A stretch of 64,000 nucleotides of DNA from Aralia elata (GCA_034770075.1 CM068378.1:44792508-44856507); one strand, 5' to 3'. Positions 20,100 to 32,774 are shown, numbered from the stretch's first letter. A program made the numbers and translations. Notes: a model not told the origin generated them from the sequence alone.

Positions 20100-20830
20100 A
20101 CCTATATCTGTAACCGAAGCTTCACTAAGCTTCTTCTGGTTAGCCTTTGTAAGATGCTCCTTACAGTTTCATTTATAGTATCCAAGCTTATTGCAGTAGA
20201 AGCAAACTCCTTTGCTATCCGCATCAGTTTTGTTCTTATTGTCCTTTGTTTTTGCCTTTCCTGATACTTTCTTTGAATTATTCTTCTTTTCAAAAGATCA
20301 TTTGGCCCCAACCAGTAAGATTTGGTCTTTCTTGGTTGGAAAGTGACTCTCAGCAGTTTTCAACATGTTAAGCAAATCAGGCAGGCTGACATCTAGCTTG
20401 TTTATGTGAAAATTCACAACAAATTGTGAGAAAGAGTCTGAAAGTGATTGCAAGATCAAATCTTGGATCAACTCTCCATCCATTACAAAAACCCTGTTGT
20501 CCTAATTATTTAATCAAATTAATCATTTGAGAACATGTGTCTGTATTGTAGTGTCATCAGTCATTCTAGATCGAAAGAGCTCCTTAGATATCTGATATCT
20601 AATAGTCCTACTTTTCTCACCATTCAACTCCTTGAAGGTACATAAGTATAATAGGAGCATCCATAGTTTTATACTGATGCTAAAGCTCATTACTCATGGA
20701 TGCGAGCATGATGCATTGAGCCAACTGTGCATCATCTTGCCACTTTCTAAAAGTAGCAATCTCTTCCTCAAAGGCATTTTCTGCAAACATTGTAGGGATA
20801 GGCATATTAAGGACATAAGATAACTTTTCA
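20100..20830 (-). pseudogene. Ty1/copia gag remnant
   Basis: The 61-codon segment 20298-20483 (GELIQDLILQSLSDSFSQF, LPDLLNMLKTAESHF) matches the copia gag (UBN2-type) domain. Next to it a degenerate CCHC knuckle (CFYCNKLGYY) is read near 20170-20210. Frameshifts and stops break the rest. Confidence 0.8.
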
Positions 20831-22194
20831 ACCTTGAGAACTATTCTCAGATTCCTTAACCAATCCGTTTAATCCGGTCCGGTTAATTAGCATCTAATAT
20901 GCTACGCAGTGATAGTGAATTAGAAATTGTAAAAATTCTGTAAATGAATTTGTAATTTAATAACATTTTAGCATACATTCATTTCTTAATTACCAAAATA
21001 AATTAGGTCTTTATTTAAATTGGTATCTCCAACTATTTTTCATCAAACTATATTACCCTCAATATATAGTTTGACAAATCTAATTAAAGATTTGTTAGTG
21101 AGAATAAGGATCTCATTTTAAATGTATATAGTCTTGTGGTAACACAACAAACGATATATAAATAAATAGGTAGACAACTATTGTCAATTATATCACTATG
21201 TAACTCCTTGTATTTTGTCTCTTAGATTATTTTGATCAAGTGGTGACACATCCGAATCAAAATTATCCAAGATAAGTCCAACCTAGCACTTTCATATATG
21301 TGAAGAGAAAAATACCGTCTTTGTGGTGACACAACAAAACAGTAATGTTCAATTCCTTAATAAGCATCAAATGTGATAAGGCAGCATCTTAAATATTTAA
21401 TACTTGCCTTGTGGTAACACAACAAACTCATATTAAATATTTAATACTCTATTGCTTTATCATGCTAGAAAGAGACGTTCGATATTCCAAGTATCTTTGA
21501 ACGTTTAAGACTTAATATGATTTCTTTGAGGGATTTGTTATTATTTATCTCATCTTGATTAGCGCGCATGCACGTATATATCTATATATATATATAATAC
21601 GCGTCATATTATTTAACATGCGAAGCATGTTGGATAATATATAATATATACATAGTTACCATGCACATATAGAATACTATATTCTATCTGGATTGATTAT
21701 GGACTTTTATTCTAGTTTGGTTCACTAGAGCCATCAAGTGAACCAAAAGATCAAACCTAGGGTGCAAGAACTGAATTTAAATATAACTATTACATTTAAA
21801 TCCCGAGCTTCATTACAAACGGGTCTTCAAGCGCTCCTTGCTCTTTTGTCTCCAATTCTTCAAGTAATTCTAACTAAACCTATTACATTTACTATTTATA
21901 ATAAATAGAAACCTTGATCAGCTGTCAAGGGAAGTACATAGGAGGGAGATAGAATTTACATTAAGAAAAATTAGAGAAGACGAGGTACGCAGACCCCATT
22001 TATAAAAACTCATTCATTCAAGCATCCTCATAAAATAAAATTCAATCATCCATTGGTCAATAGTTCATAATTAATCTCATTTATTATCATACATATCACC
22101 ATATGCATCAATAAATAACATCCATCCCATGAATAAGAACACCATTCCATATATACGCTGATATCATTTAATGGGCAGTTAAAAGTTTACTAGA
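20831..22194 (-). other. Copia leader region, no gene
   Basis: AT-rich and noncoding. It holds three copies of a GTGGTRACACAACAAA motif (about 21136, 21322 and 21414, each near a CTTGT or TTTGT lead). The rest is unexplained. Confidence 0.45.
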
Positions 22195-22660
22195 AATCCA
22201 ATTTTGAAACAAAATAAACTCCTTTATTTTAATCAAAATTTAAATCATAGTAAACTTCTTTATTTTATTTTATCCAATTTTGAATAAAAATAAACTCCTT
22301 TATTTTTAATCAAATTCCAAATCAAAATAAACTCCTTTATTTTAATTAACATGAAATCCAATTTCAAGTTCAAAATAAACTCCTTTATTTTAACTTAAAA
22401 TTGCTGAAAAATAAAATATGTTGAATCATATTCCTTATCAAAATAAACATCTTTATTTTTTAGGAAACATGGAATCCTATTCTATATGTGAATAAACTCC
22501 TTTATTCTAGAAAACATGGAATCCTATTCCAAAATAGAATAAACTCCTTTATTCTAGTTAACGTGGAATTCAATTCCAAGTTAAAATAAAACTTTTAATT
22601 TTAATCATATTTCAATTCAAAATAAACCTTTTATCTTAATTGAAATAAATAAAATAAAAT
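22195..22660. repeat. Phased AT-hairpin array in copia leader
   Basis: About ten units at 40-70 bp spacing of AAAATAAA-CTCC-TTTATTTT (first at 22211-22230, 8-bp stem). Variants keep pairing: GAATAAA/TTTATTC (about 22489) and AGAATAAA/TTTATTCT (about 22541). Confidence 0.85.
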
Positions 22661-22674
22661 AAAATTTCAAAATC

Positions 22675-22810
22675 TGCAGACCGGCGCGACCGCGCTCCAA
22701 AATAAACTAGGAGCGGCACGACCGTGCTGCACCCCCAGAAACGATTTATGGGTTCGGGCGCGGCCGTGCTCCAGAATAAACTGGGAGCGGCGCGGTCGCG
22801 CTGCATCGCA
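22675..22810. repeat. GC-rich stem-loop island in copia leader
   Basis: CGCTCC and GGAGCG arms flank AAAATAAACTA, i.e. the loop is the neighbouring array's unit. A second pair GCTCC/GGAGC flanks AGAATAAACTG. Additional GCGCGACC / GGTCGCGC repeats. Confidence 0.75.
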
Positions 22811-22879
22811 GAGTTTGAAAATTTGATTTTGCCCAAAAAATTGATCTAATCACATACCCGATAATTAGCATAAGGTTAG

Positions 22880-22887
22880 GCTCTAAT
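22880..22887. repeat. hAT target-site duplication, left
   Basis: GCTCTAAT, identical to 25371-25378; 8 bp is the length usual for hAT elements. Confidence 0.93.
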
Positions 22888-25370
22888 TAGGGCTGAGCAA
22901 AGAACCAAATTGAAACCGAAATCGCACCAAAAATAGCACAAACGGTTTCGGCGTATGTGGTGGTTTTAGGTGGGTTGAAAAACCAAATTTACGGTTTGAG
23001 TTTGCTTACTGGCCAAAACCGGACGCATAAAACTGAAACCGTACCATATCTGTATATATGTATATAGGGCAGCAGGAAGCATGTTTCTATGCTCACTTTT
23101 TTTTTATAGGTAAACTCAAGGGGGCGGAATTTATAAGTTAGTAAACTCAAGGGGGCAGATTAATAAACAAATTTAACTTGGTGGGGCAAAAGAAAAATAT
23201 TTAATTCTTCATCCTATCTAATATCCCTAATTCCCTACTACTACAAATATACAAGCTTAGAGAGAGTTAGAGAGCAGCGAGAGCTTCACTGTTTAGCCAA
23301 GGGTTCTCTTGCTTTCTCGTCCTCTTCCCGATATAATGTCCGGACTCACCTTAGGTTTAATGTCACACGGTCTCGTTGACCTTGAGATCCTCCAGCGCAG
23401 CGGCACCCCCGTCAAGAAGAAACAAGCTGGTAATTCACAAAATTTTTTCTCTCTTAATTTCTCCATTTCAATTGTATAGATATGTATTATCTCTGTATTT
23501 GTAATTGCTCATGTATTTATGTGTTATCTGATTGATAAATCGATATATAATTGTTCGATATCAATATAATTTTGGTAATACTGGAGTGTGTGCTTTGCGT
23601 TTGTTTGTATGGCAGAAATGTAACAATTATGAAGATGTAAGCTATATATCAAATTGATATGTAAAGTAGTTTTATACAAAGTAGACAAATACAATCAGAA
23701 GCAAGGGAGATGAATTGTTAAATGTGTGGACATTTTTAATCTACATAGTGGGTAACTCATGTTTTGTTGTGACTTGTGAGGCAAAGTTTATATTATTCTT
23801 GCTTTGCAAAGGATTTCCTATTGAAAGGATTTGTTTCTCACCATTAGTCTACTCCTCTGGTTTCTAGTAACTTATTCTCCAATCTCTTTTGAGGTTTCAC
23901 CACTATATGATCTATCTATCTAAATGAGGTTTTGGAGATTATGGTCGGAGAGGAATGTGTAAATTTTTCATGGCAGATCTTTGCATTTTGGATCTGTTGT
24001 GGGAGAGAGTGACATTTTTTATCTTCTTTATAGGCTTCTGCATTTGAGGTCTTCCCAAAGTTTATGTTTCTGATCTTCACAGTGTTAGCTGGCTAGGTTT
24101 CTATTTCTGATCTTCATAGTGTTGACTTCCTGGCTGGTTGCATTTCATTGAAGGCCTTGTTTTTTCATCTTTATTTCTTTCTTTTCTTGAGGATTCCTAT
24201 TTTCTACTCTCCTTTGACCTTTCTAATAAAATTTCCATTTTCTATATATGAAAAAATCAAATGAAATTATTAGATAGTCATGTGAAAGGTGATTGTCTGA
24301 GAAAAACTCAATTTTACTTTAATGTTTCTGACACATATGTGCTAATATGCTGAACTTTAAAATATAGTAACTGCAAATAATTAAAAATTAACAAAAATTA
24401 TGGAGCCCAGTTTTGTTCTCATATTTTATAAAACACAAATAGCATATTGGATGAACAAACCATGTAGTTCATTTTAACGTGGTGCTCTGACTGGCATAAT
24501 TATAAGGTTTCAAGAAGCGTATGTATAGTCTTCTATTATGTATTTTCGGATAAATTTTATTTGGTATTCCTATTTTCAGCTGTCATCTTCCCAGTTGTTC
24601 AGAAGCAACACTAGCTTCTTGTGACTTTGCTTCTATGTAATGCTGCAGCCATGGAGGTAAGAGATTGAAGTCTCTTTATATTTAAAATAAAAATAAATTA
24701 TATAGAATATCTTTACACTTCGGGCATGCCTCTTTGTTTTTTTTATGATAGATTTACTTGCCTATGCTAATTAGGGGTTTTTTGTTTGATAGTTTTAAAT
24801 TTAAATTTATTTAAATTGGTTGTGGGTTATGGTTAAAACTTAAATGACTATGCTTTTTATGGTGATACTTATGTGGAGAGAAACAAGATGTTTATTGCCT
24901 GGTGACTTAATGCAGGAGGTATATATAACTTTCTTACACATATTGCTGAATGTTTAAGCTTGTTTACAATATGAATGCTTGTTTGGTGTCAATATGGCAT
25001 AAAACAATTGCAGCCTATACTGGTGGCCTGGTGGGTGTCCAAACAAGTAAAAAAATGGTTTTAATGGTTATAAAAATGGTACAAATATCTGTGACAATAA
25101 GATCCTTTGATATTTCTTAATATTGGTATGACAGTTTTAATCTCCTACCTTGTGAGCTTTACTTAATTTGTTGATTACTATTGCTTCAAATATTTTTATG
25201 TAATGATGCATGTTTGGAATTATTGTTGTTTCAATTGGTTTTGTAACCGAAACTACACCAAATGAAACCGCATCGCACGATTCAAAACTGTACCGCACCA
25301 ATCACAAGCGGTTTCATGTGTGGTTTTGGATTTGTCAAACTGTACGCAAACCACACCATGCTCACCTCTA
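22888..25370. mobile_element. Non-autonomous hAT element carrying a gene fragment (Pack-type)
   Basis: 2483 bp with terminal inverted repeats TAGGGCTGAGCA and TAGAGGTGAGCA (10 of 12 match, TAGGGGTGAGCA-like) and an exact 8-bp duplication. Subterminal regions contain repeated AACCGAAA/GGTTT motifs and a GTGTGGTTTT stretch, as in plant hAT elements. There is no transposase, so it would have been moved by one supplied in trans. Inside are two exons of a DUF21-type gene with the intervening intron, so the copy was taken from genomic DNA rather than mRNA. Excising the element in mind restores the copia primer-binding site. Confidence 0.9.
23336..24656 (+). pseudogene. Captured fragment of a plant DUF21 (CNNM/CBS-domain type) membrane protein gene
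   Basis: Exon 1 (23336-23429) reads MSGLTLGLMSHGLVDLEI then LQRSGTP; GT donor at 23430. A 1150-bp intron ends TTTTCAG at 24579. Exon 2 (24580-24656) reads AVIFPVVQKQH, a stop (TAG at 24612-24614 where relatives have Gln), then LLVTLLLCNAAAME; GT donor at 24657. Both exons join in phase 1. Upstream bases resemble the FLVLF lead-in of this domain but are one base out of frame. These segments match the first transmembrane part of the DUF21 domain, found in plant CBS/DUF21 proteins related to CNNM transporters. No later exon was found. A relic, not a working gene. Confidence 0.85.
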
Positions 25371-25378
25371 GCTCTAAT
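25371..25378. repeat. hAT target-site duplication, right
   Basis: GCTCTAAT; its bases are also the inner part of the copia primer-binding site. Confidence 0.93.
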
Positions 25379-25382
25379 ACCA
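25371..25382 (-). other. Copia primer-binding site, tRNA-Met, split by the hAT insertion
   Basis: Minus-strand TGGTATTAGAGC, one base from consensus. It lies next to an LTR end (TGTTAGG in plus reading from 25384). Confidence 0.85.
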
Positions 25383-25383
25383 C

Positions 25384-25753
25384 TGTTAGGTTTGTATATA
25401 GCGCGAACATGCAATCAAATTACATAAATAGTGCGGAAACACGATAAAAACGGATTTTAAAATTTTTCTTACAAACCATCACCATGATCATCCTTGTGCT
25501 CAATTATAAATTAAATGAAAGAGATAGAGAATCAGATTCATACCCTTGTAGATTAAAGCTTCCTCAGGTACAAGTTCAACTCCAAATCATTCGCGTTCTC
25601 CTTGAATTCCATCGATTAGATTCCTTCTTTTGATCAACTTTAGCCACCCAAGTATTTGGCCTCTAGAGGTGATCCACCAAGGAATACTATGTATTCAAGA
25701 AGATGAGTGTCGGTAAAACCCTAGTTTCTATCTCTATATAAATTGTAAGTACT
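25384..25753 (-). repeat. Copia 5' LTR, U5 side, split by E4
   Basis: Begins TGTTAGG beside the primer site and is broken at 25753 by E4 (duplication GTACT). It continues at 35825 beyond E4. Confidence 0.75.
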
Positions 25754-27679
25754 TGATGAGCATGTTTATATACACAAATTATGTACTTTTGGCCTTAATA
25801 ATTTGTAAGTCGTTAGCTATTTCGTTTGGCTTTTATGTATTTTTATCTTATTATTATATAATGTGATTTTATATTATTTTTATGTGTTTTGTATTACTTT
25901 TTTGTGTTTTTACTTTATTTTGTAGGAAGTGCATTGGGGGCTGCATGAATCGACATTTGCGGTTGCTAGATTCGTATTTTTAAGCTTCCCATTGACATAG
26001 CAGCTGCTTGTGGCTCAAATTCAACCTTGATCCAATCCGTATCTCTCAAAACTCAAACAATGAAAGTTGTAGATATTCGTCGTAGCTTTCTGAGGCATCT
26101 TGAATCATCCAAATCGAAGTTAGTATGAGAGAGTTATGGTCATTTTACCATCAGATTTAGCTTGCATTTTACACAGCAGTCACTTTGAGCTTATATTCAC
26201 CATTGCTCCAGTCCATATCATTCCTAACTCAACCAATTAAACTTGTAGAGCTACTTCTTAGCTTTCTATAGCATCATGAATTGCCTAAATCTGAGTTCGG
26301 ACGAAGAAGTTATGGCTATTTTCCCAACAGACGTCAAAGCTGATTCGGGCAGCAGAAAAGTGACCGCGTCGGGGCAGGGATTTTCAGTTCATTTTCTGCG
26401 TCGGGGCCAAGTCCAAAAGTGTTCTCGCCGGGGCGCCATTTTATAGTGCAATTTTCCACGCCGGCTCGCCTAGAACTATGAAGAATGTGCGATTTTGGTC
26501 CAATTTGGTGTGCTAAGCTAGGTTTTCCATTCAGGGATATATAAATCTCTTTGGGGGCTCAAAACTCAGGAATTCTAAGGAGAGGAAGACTACACAATAC
26601 ATCAAATTAGAGGGCCAAAGTGCTAAAATCAAGCTACATCAAGCAAGGCCAAGGAGCTAAAGCATCAAGGATTGCAAAATCAAGGAGGAGAAGCTAGTGT
26701 TCATCATCAACCCAACAAGCAAGCAATAATTATCTTCAAAAGTGGTTTTATCTCTAGTTTCCCTTCTATTTTGTAGTCCAACATGATGTATAAATTGATT
26801 ATGATGTTATTTGTAGCTACCATGAACTAGAATTTTTATTCTAAAATTTCAATAGAACCCAACATTTAGTTTGAATTGAATGTTTTCTCTTGGATAATAG
26901 TTATCATTTGTGAATTGGATATCATAATTTGTGCTTCATATATTAATTACCTAGCTAGTAATTACCTTGGGAATCCTATATAAAATTGAGAAATGGAATA
27001 TAGTATTAAGACCTTGTTATGATACCATGTGAAAATTAAAGATTCTTGTGGGTAATCTATAAGATTATGTAGCGTGTGTCTTATTCATTATCCTCAAGAA
27101 TAGATAATTTGATAGTATTTAGGATAAAGATATACCTAAATACTGTATACACCCAATTGAGAATCTATACTTAATGACTTCCTATGCGAAAGTTGGTAAT
27201 TGAAGGAGTAGTTAATGAGATTTTCCCGTGACACGTGTCTTGTGAATTATTCTTGATATTGGCCTCTTAATAGTGTGTAGGATAGACATATGTCGCATTA
27301 GAAAGATTTATAATTGACCATCGAGAGAGGCTTTTATATAATTGTGATTTCTCGGATGACAATTCTTGTGATTTAACTAGTTAAAAAGAGAGAGTTAGGA
27401 TATTTAAATGAAGTGTTAAGGGAAATTGTGATCTTAATCTTTTTACTATTAGATTTTCATTATCTTAAAAACTTTCCATAGTTCTTTGATTATTTGTTAT
27501 CTTCATTAGTGCGAAACAACAAAAACATTCACCATTGGTTTAAATAAGATTAAGATAATAAAAGGTTAGTACTTGGAAAAGATTAGTAATAATTCATCAT
27601 GGGATCGATACTCTACTTACACTTTATTACTTGTTGACCACGTATACTTGCGCGTATTTGTCATTATATAAATCGGACA
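25754..27679 (+). repeat. E4 5' LTR
   Basis: TGATGAG to ATCGGACA. The homologous ends in E5 and the E4 3' LTR read CGGACAACA, so this copy seems to have lost three bases at its end. Contains two copies (period ~176 bp) of a module with AAAGTTGTAGA and GAGAGTTATGG (26031-26340), a GC island (26345-26480) and a TATATAAAT box at 26538-26546. Confidence 0.93.
26538..26546 (+). promoter_or_regulatory. E4 LTR TATA box
   Basis: TATATAAAT downstream of the GC island. The 3' LTR counterpart (about 34673) is altered to TATATACAT. Confidence 0.6.
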
Positions 27680-27685
27680 AGTTTT

Positions 27686-27703
27686 TGGCGCCGTTGCCGG
27701 GGA
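27686..27703 (+). other. E4 primer-binding site, tRNA-Asp
   Basis: TGGCGCCGTTGCCGGGGA, an 18-nt match to the 3' end of plant tRNA-Asp, as used by Athila-type elements. Confidence 0.93.
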
Positions 27704-27827
27704 ATTATTTTTCTAGTGTTTTTCTAATATTAATTATAATCAAATTGGTCTTAATTTAAACTTGTATATAAATTTGTTCTTACTTTATTTTAACATTTTT
27801 CTGTTTTAATGCTTTACGAGGTACATC

Positions 27828-28784
27828 ATGGATAGCTATAATGAGCAATGGCCTTACACGTGTATGACTCAATAAAGTGCGGCAGGGAGGTATGGACTCG
27901 AGGAGTTTTCACCACAAATAGAGTTAGTTTTAAGGATTCATGAGGCGTTAGAAGCACAATCTTTTCAAACTGAAGCAGTGATTTGTGATTATTGTGTTGG
28001 AAACCACCCAAGTTATCATTGCACCATCAATTTCGAGTCAATATGGTATGGTGGCAACTTCGGCGATTGCCCCAACGGTTATGACTATTCCAACGATTAT
28101 CATCATAGTTGGGAAAATCATTCGGATTTTTCATAGAGCCATAATAATCAAGTTCAAACATGTGTTCCATGCCAATCATACACTCCAGAATTTCAAGATC
28201 AAACTCCTACTCAAGAAGAAAGGATGTCAAACTCAGAGGAACTGGTGTCCAAGATCATAGCTTCGAATGAGGAGATTATGAAAAGTCAGGAGATGTCAAT
28301 TCGAAATCTCGAGAACCAGATGGGACAACTTATCATCGCCTTCAACAATAGTTATCATGAAGCATGGCCCAACGACTTAGTTCCAGAAACTAATGGAGTG
28401 CCCGAGCTAATTTTTGAGGATTCTAAATTGGAGGAGACAAGTGGGAAGCAGGAAAAGAAGGCCGACGAAGATCAAACCTTGAGTTCCAATGCAGATGAGC
28501 CGATTTTGTTAGTGTCCCATGTACCTTCTCCACTAAAGCTCAAGGACCTGGGCAGTTTTGCAGTCCCATGCCCAATTGGTAGTCATATCATCGACATAGC
28601 TATATGTGACATGGGAGACTCAATGGAGCAAACGCCTAGCTATTCGAGGTTCACAAATGAGATTGTGTCTGCAAGTGACAAGCTAGGTGAGCTTGAGATA
28701 ATGGCCCCTACCGGAGCAAAGCTTGTAAAAGTTACACTACTACTAATGGATGACGCGGATGGAGAAAGTTTCTTTTGCCGATAG
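27828..28784 (+). pseudogene. E4 gag/protease-like ORF with two stops
   Basis: Frame starts MDSYNEQWPYTCMTQ, matching the start of the E5 ORF (MDDFVDQWSYTSMTQ). Stops at 27873-27875 (TAA) and 28134-28136 (TAG); the last 186 codons are open. A zinc-knuckle-like CDYCVGNHPSYHC lies between the stops. A helical segment (SKIIASNEEIMKSQEMSI) follows, then LKDLGSFAVPCPIGSH, which resembles the Athila protease N-terminus. The catalytic motif is lost (CDMGDS where CDxGAS is expected). No RT follows. Confidence 0.8.
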
Positions 28785-30423
28785 ATGAAATTGAGTTTGG
28801 GGGTCGCTTAGTATACATGCATACCATGCAAATCAAAGAAATGACAGCGAGGCAGCATGTTATGGTCATTTTTGCAATTGAACCGGACTGAAAGGAAACA
28901 GGGAGCTAGTCAAGCCGAGGACTATAAACCAAGCACTTGATGGGAGGTAACCCATTCATTTCCATCCCTTTCCTTACATTAACTACATCCATACCCTTAT
29001 ATGTTTAGTCATTATATTTCAATTGCCGAAATTTTCAAAATTTCAAGTGTTCAAGTATTGTGTGTTTTTAGCTAAGTTTAGTTTTTCGGGTGAATTTGCA
29101 TATTTTGTCTCTCTTGATCTTATGTTGCTCAAACTAATGCGTGATATATTGCACTATTGCAGATGGGAGGTATTGAGATTGCACGCGAGGTTTAAACTGT
29201 AAAAAAAATCATATTTTTCGGAACAGGTCAGCTCGCCCCGACGAGCTCGCAAAGAGGGATATTCGCGCCCCGGCACTAACTCTCTGCCGAGCGCACCCCG
29301 GCGCGAATTTGTGGCTTGTTGAGCACGCCCCGACGCAGTTTGCTGAAATCAATTTTTTTTTATTTCTTCTAAAGCCAGATTGGATTGTCATTCCTAAACA
29401 CTCCCAAACTCATTCTTCTCATCTCCCACTTGGATTCAACAAACCCACATTGATTCACTCTGCAATTGGATTTGGTTTCTCAAATTGGGGATTCTAGCAA
29501 AGGGTTTCACACAGATTCATCTTCAACCCACTGAGCATTCAAAAGGATTCATCTCCAAATTGAAGGTACTAACAAACAACTTCTTTTGCCAACACAAAGC
29601 AAGGTACTCACTCCAATTATTGCATACAAGTAAAATAAATTCTCAATTGTGATAGGTATTCTTGGTTAATTAAACTGTTGTATTTGGATTTGCATTGGGT
29701 AATCATATATTGTTGAAATTGGATAAATTTAGATTGGTTGCCCAATTGAGTTTGTGTTGGCTCAATTGGAGGATTTTGGGATATTCATTGCTATGATTTG
29801 ATTGAATATTGAAATAACTTGGCAATTTCTGTTGAAACTGAGTTTGGGGGGAGGTATTTGAAGAAGAATTTTAGTCAGCGCATACCACGTATTCGACGAA
29901 TTGTCTTAAAGAAAAGTTGGCCTGATTGAGCATTGTTTGGTATGGAATTACTTAGTTATTATCCAAGTACCGCCCCATTGCATGTTCCTGAGCCACAACC
30001 GTTACCAATTTATCCACCATCCAACTCAGATGTTTAGGATGTTATGGTCGAGCATGATGCTTGGCCAATCAGGAAAGTTCTCAGTTTGCATTTCTTTATC
30101 TTATAAACAATGAGGACATTGTTCACTTTGAGTTTGGGGGTGGATCATTTAGCATTGGCATCATAGTTACATTACTTGTGTTAGTTATTTGTGTATATTA
30201 ATGTTTGTATGCTAGTTTGAAAATATATATATATATATATATATATAATAAATAAAAAAAATATTTTTACGATGTGTCTCTTGAGCATTGATTTAATTTA
30301 ATTTAAATTATAATCCATGGTCAATGATAAGAACCTGATTGAATAGTTTCTAACTCATGAAAAATGGACAAAGGTTGCTTAGTCTATGTGCTTAATTTAG
30401 TGTTGGTAATTGATTTGCTTATG
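28785..30423 (+). other. E4 noncoding interior with GC patch
   Basis: No ORF of note. A CACTTGATGGGAGGTAACCC segment (28935-28954) resembles a sequence in E5 (55191-55215, opposite strand). GC-rich CGCCCCGACG-type repeats lie at 29225-29335. An AT microsatellite lies at about 30223-30246. Confidence 0.6.
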
Positions 30424-31659
30424 AGTCCTGTGACAAACGAGAATTTTGTAACTTAATTTGAATATTTATTGATTGAATAAATATTTTTCGATGATTTGAT
30501 TGTTGAATTAATTGATTAATCGATGAATTTGTGGTAGATTAATTTAATTATATATGTTACATTAATTAGATTAATGTGGAGAATTTTTATATTTAAAATA
30601 TGTGTTTAATTGAATTTATTTGATTAAATACATTATTTAAATAAGTATAATGTAATCTCTAATTAATTTAATTATTAATTAGAGATTTAGTAAATTGTCA
30701 TTATTAATAAATAAGGATTTTATTTTATGACCATGTGATTTAATGTAGAATTATTCTACTTTATTTAATTGATTTTAGTAAGATTATTTTATTAATTTAA
30801 ATATGTGACATGAACTATATAATAAGTAGTTTATTAAAATAAATTAGAAGGGGGAATAATTGAGTAGCCAAACATGGCCTTAGGGAGAGTTGGTGCCAGT
30901 TATTAACTGACACCATGATCTGCCAGTTTATTTCACGTACGTTCATTGTTACCAGTTTCTAAGAGAGAACACAAAGAGAAAAGAGAGAGAATTGTGAAGA
31001 ATTAATAATTGCATAAGGAAATCCTTTCATCTAGTTGCATAATCTAGCACCAAATCAAAGGTAATTCTTAGATTTTAATCTTTAAATTACGTTTTCTTAA
31101 TTTTCTTCATGAATGCATGTTCTGAGTTCTTTGTAAACCAAATTGTATGGCTAAATATTTAAATAATTTGATGTTAGATGTTAGTAAGCATGTATTTATG
31201 TGTTTTATATGATTTAAATATGATTTAGAGTAATTTAATCCGTGAAATTATGTTTATATGAGAATTCAGAAAGTTACAAAGTAGTACAGTGTACGAACAT
31301 AGTTTGATTGTATAAAATTAGTACTTGTTTTGCATGTTAATGAGTTAAATTGATAACTTATTTTGATTATGCATGTATAAATGAAGAAAACAAGATTTAA
31401 ACGGTTCAATTTGGTGTTTTAACGAACATATTATGTGTAATTTTATTGATTTCATAGAAATTTTGATAAACTGATAGAAACCTCAAAAATTTGATTCTTA
31501 GATTAATGATTTAAGTTGTTAGAATCATGCTAGAAGGCTTGGGTAACGATTACATATGAATTATAGTGTTTGGGTATGTTTGATTTGACATAAGAATAAC
31601 AAAATTGGGAATTTTTGGTCTGTTTCTGCGTTCTTCGCGAACTGCAGAAACTGGAATTC

Positions 31660-31812
31660 TTGAGTCTCGCCCCGACGAGAATTTTGTGAAGGAATTCTTC
31701 ACCCCGGCGAGAGCTCGCCCCGGCGAGAATTTTTTGAAGGAATTCCTTGCCCCGGCGGGAGCTCGCCCCGGCGAGAGTTTGTGAAGGATTTTCTCGCCCC
31801 GGCGGGAATTAA
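31660..31812. repeat. GC stem-loop island in S1
   Basis: Five to six repeats of CTCGC-CCCG-GCGAG and close variants (GCCCCGGCGGG, CTCGCCCCGACGAG), separated by AT-rich GAATTT...GAAGGA spacers. Confidence 0.85.
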
Positions 31813-32774
31813 AAAAAAAAAAAGAGTAAAAAGACGAGAGTAAAAATTTTCTTCTTTCTTTGAGATCATGTTATGATATCGTAGACATACCTAAAGCTTA
31901 GGCTAATATATAAAATGAATGTTAAGGTACTGTGAAGGGTGGTAAGCATAAACCCATTGATTGTCCGGTGTCAACTGAGCTATTAAAATGAAATTAGATG
32001 AGAATGAGTTCTGAAGTGTTTATAATACTGTAACTAATTATTCTTACTGTTTTATAAACGGAATGTATAGGTTGATTAGAGAACGTGAGTCTTAAATTTA
32101 TAGTCTACGCACGAGGCAAGTATCTTATCCCTACTTTTACATTTACGCAAGTTTTCTACCTTGATTTCAATCATGCAAGTTCCTGAACTTAATTCTCTTA
32201 TCATATATGTTTCATAATGCTATTACTTACTCGAGCAAGTTATTGTTTCTATTCCATTCAATTTCATGGATTCAATGAGACGTTTTAATTTCCTCCTTGT
32301 AATGCCTCAGTTATATAGAACTTATTCAATTGTACCTTTTGTGAGATTTAGTTTTGATTCTTAAATTACACCTTTTGAACCTTGATTGACTAGCGAACCC
32401 TTATTGATTCGACTAGTCCATAGTTGATGAGTGTTCTAAATTCTAGAAATGTTATTGAAGTAAATCCAAACCAAACTTCCTTTGGTGCGGACTCTGATGT
32501 CAAACTAAGATGAACAACCCTTATACATGGATTTTATTTACGCGTTAGCGTTAAGATGTTGTGCACATACATGGTACAAATGGTTGAACCCCCTGAGTAC
32601 AAGAAGCAAGGTCCATATAGTCTTACGACTGTTAAAGGTTTAAAGTAGAAATACTTGATAACCTGGGACATAGTTCGTGGTCTTAAGGCCCTCAGACGTT
32701 GTTTTGAATCTTGTCTTACATTCTTGACTCAAAAGCTAAATCTTCGATTATTCAATATCCGTTAATTATTTCGC

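Noticed and set aside
23336..24656. Functional DUF21 host gene
   Set aside because: Only two exons, a stop in the second, a frame break upstream, and confinement within a hAT element.
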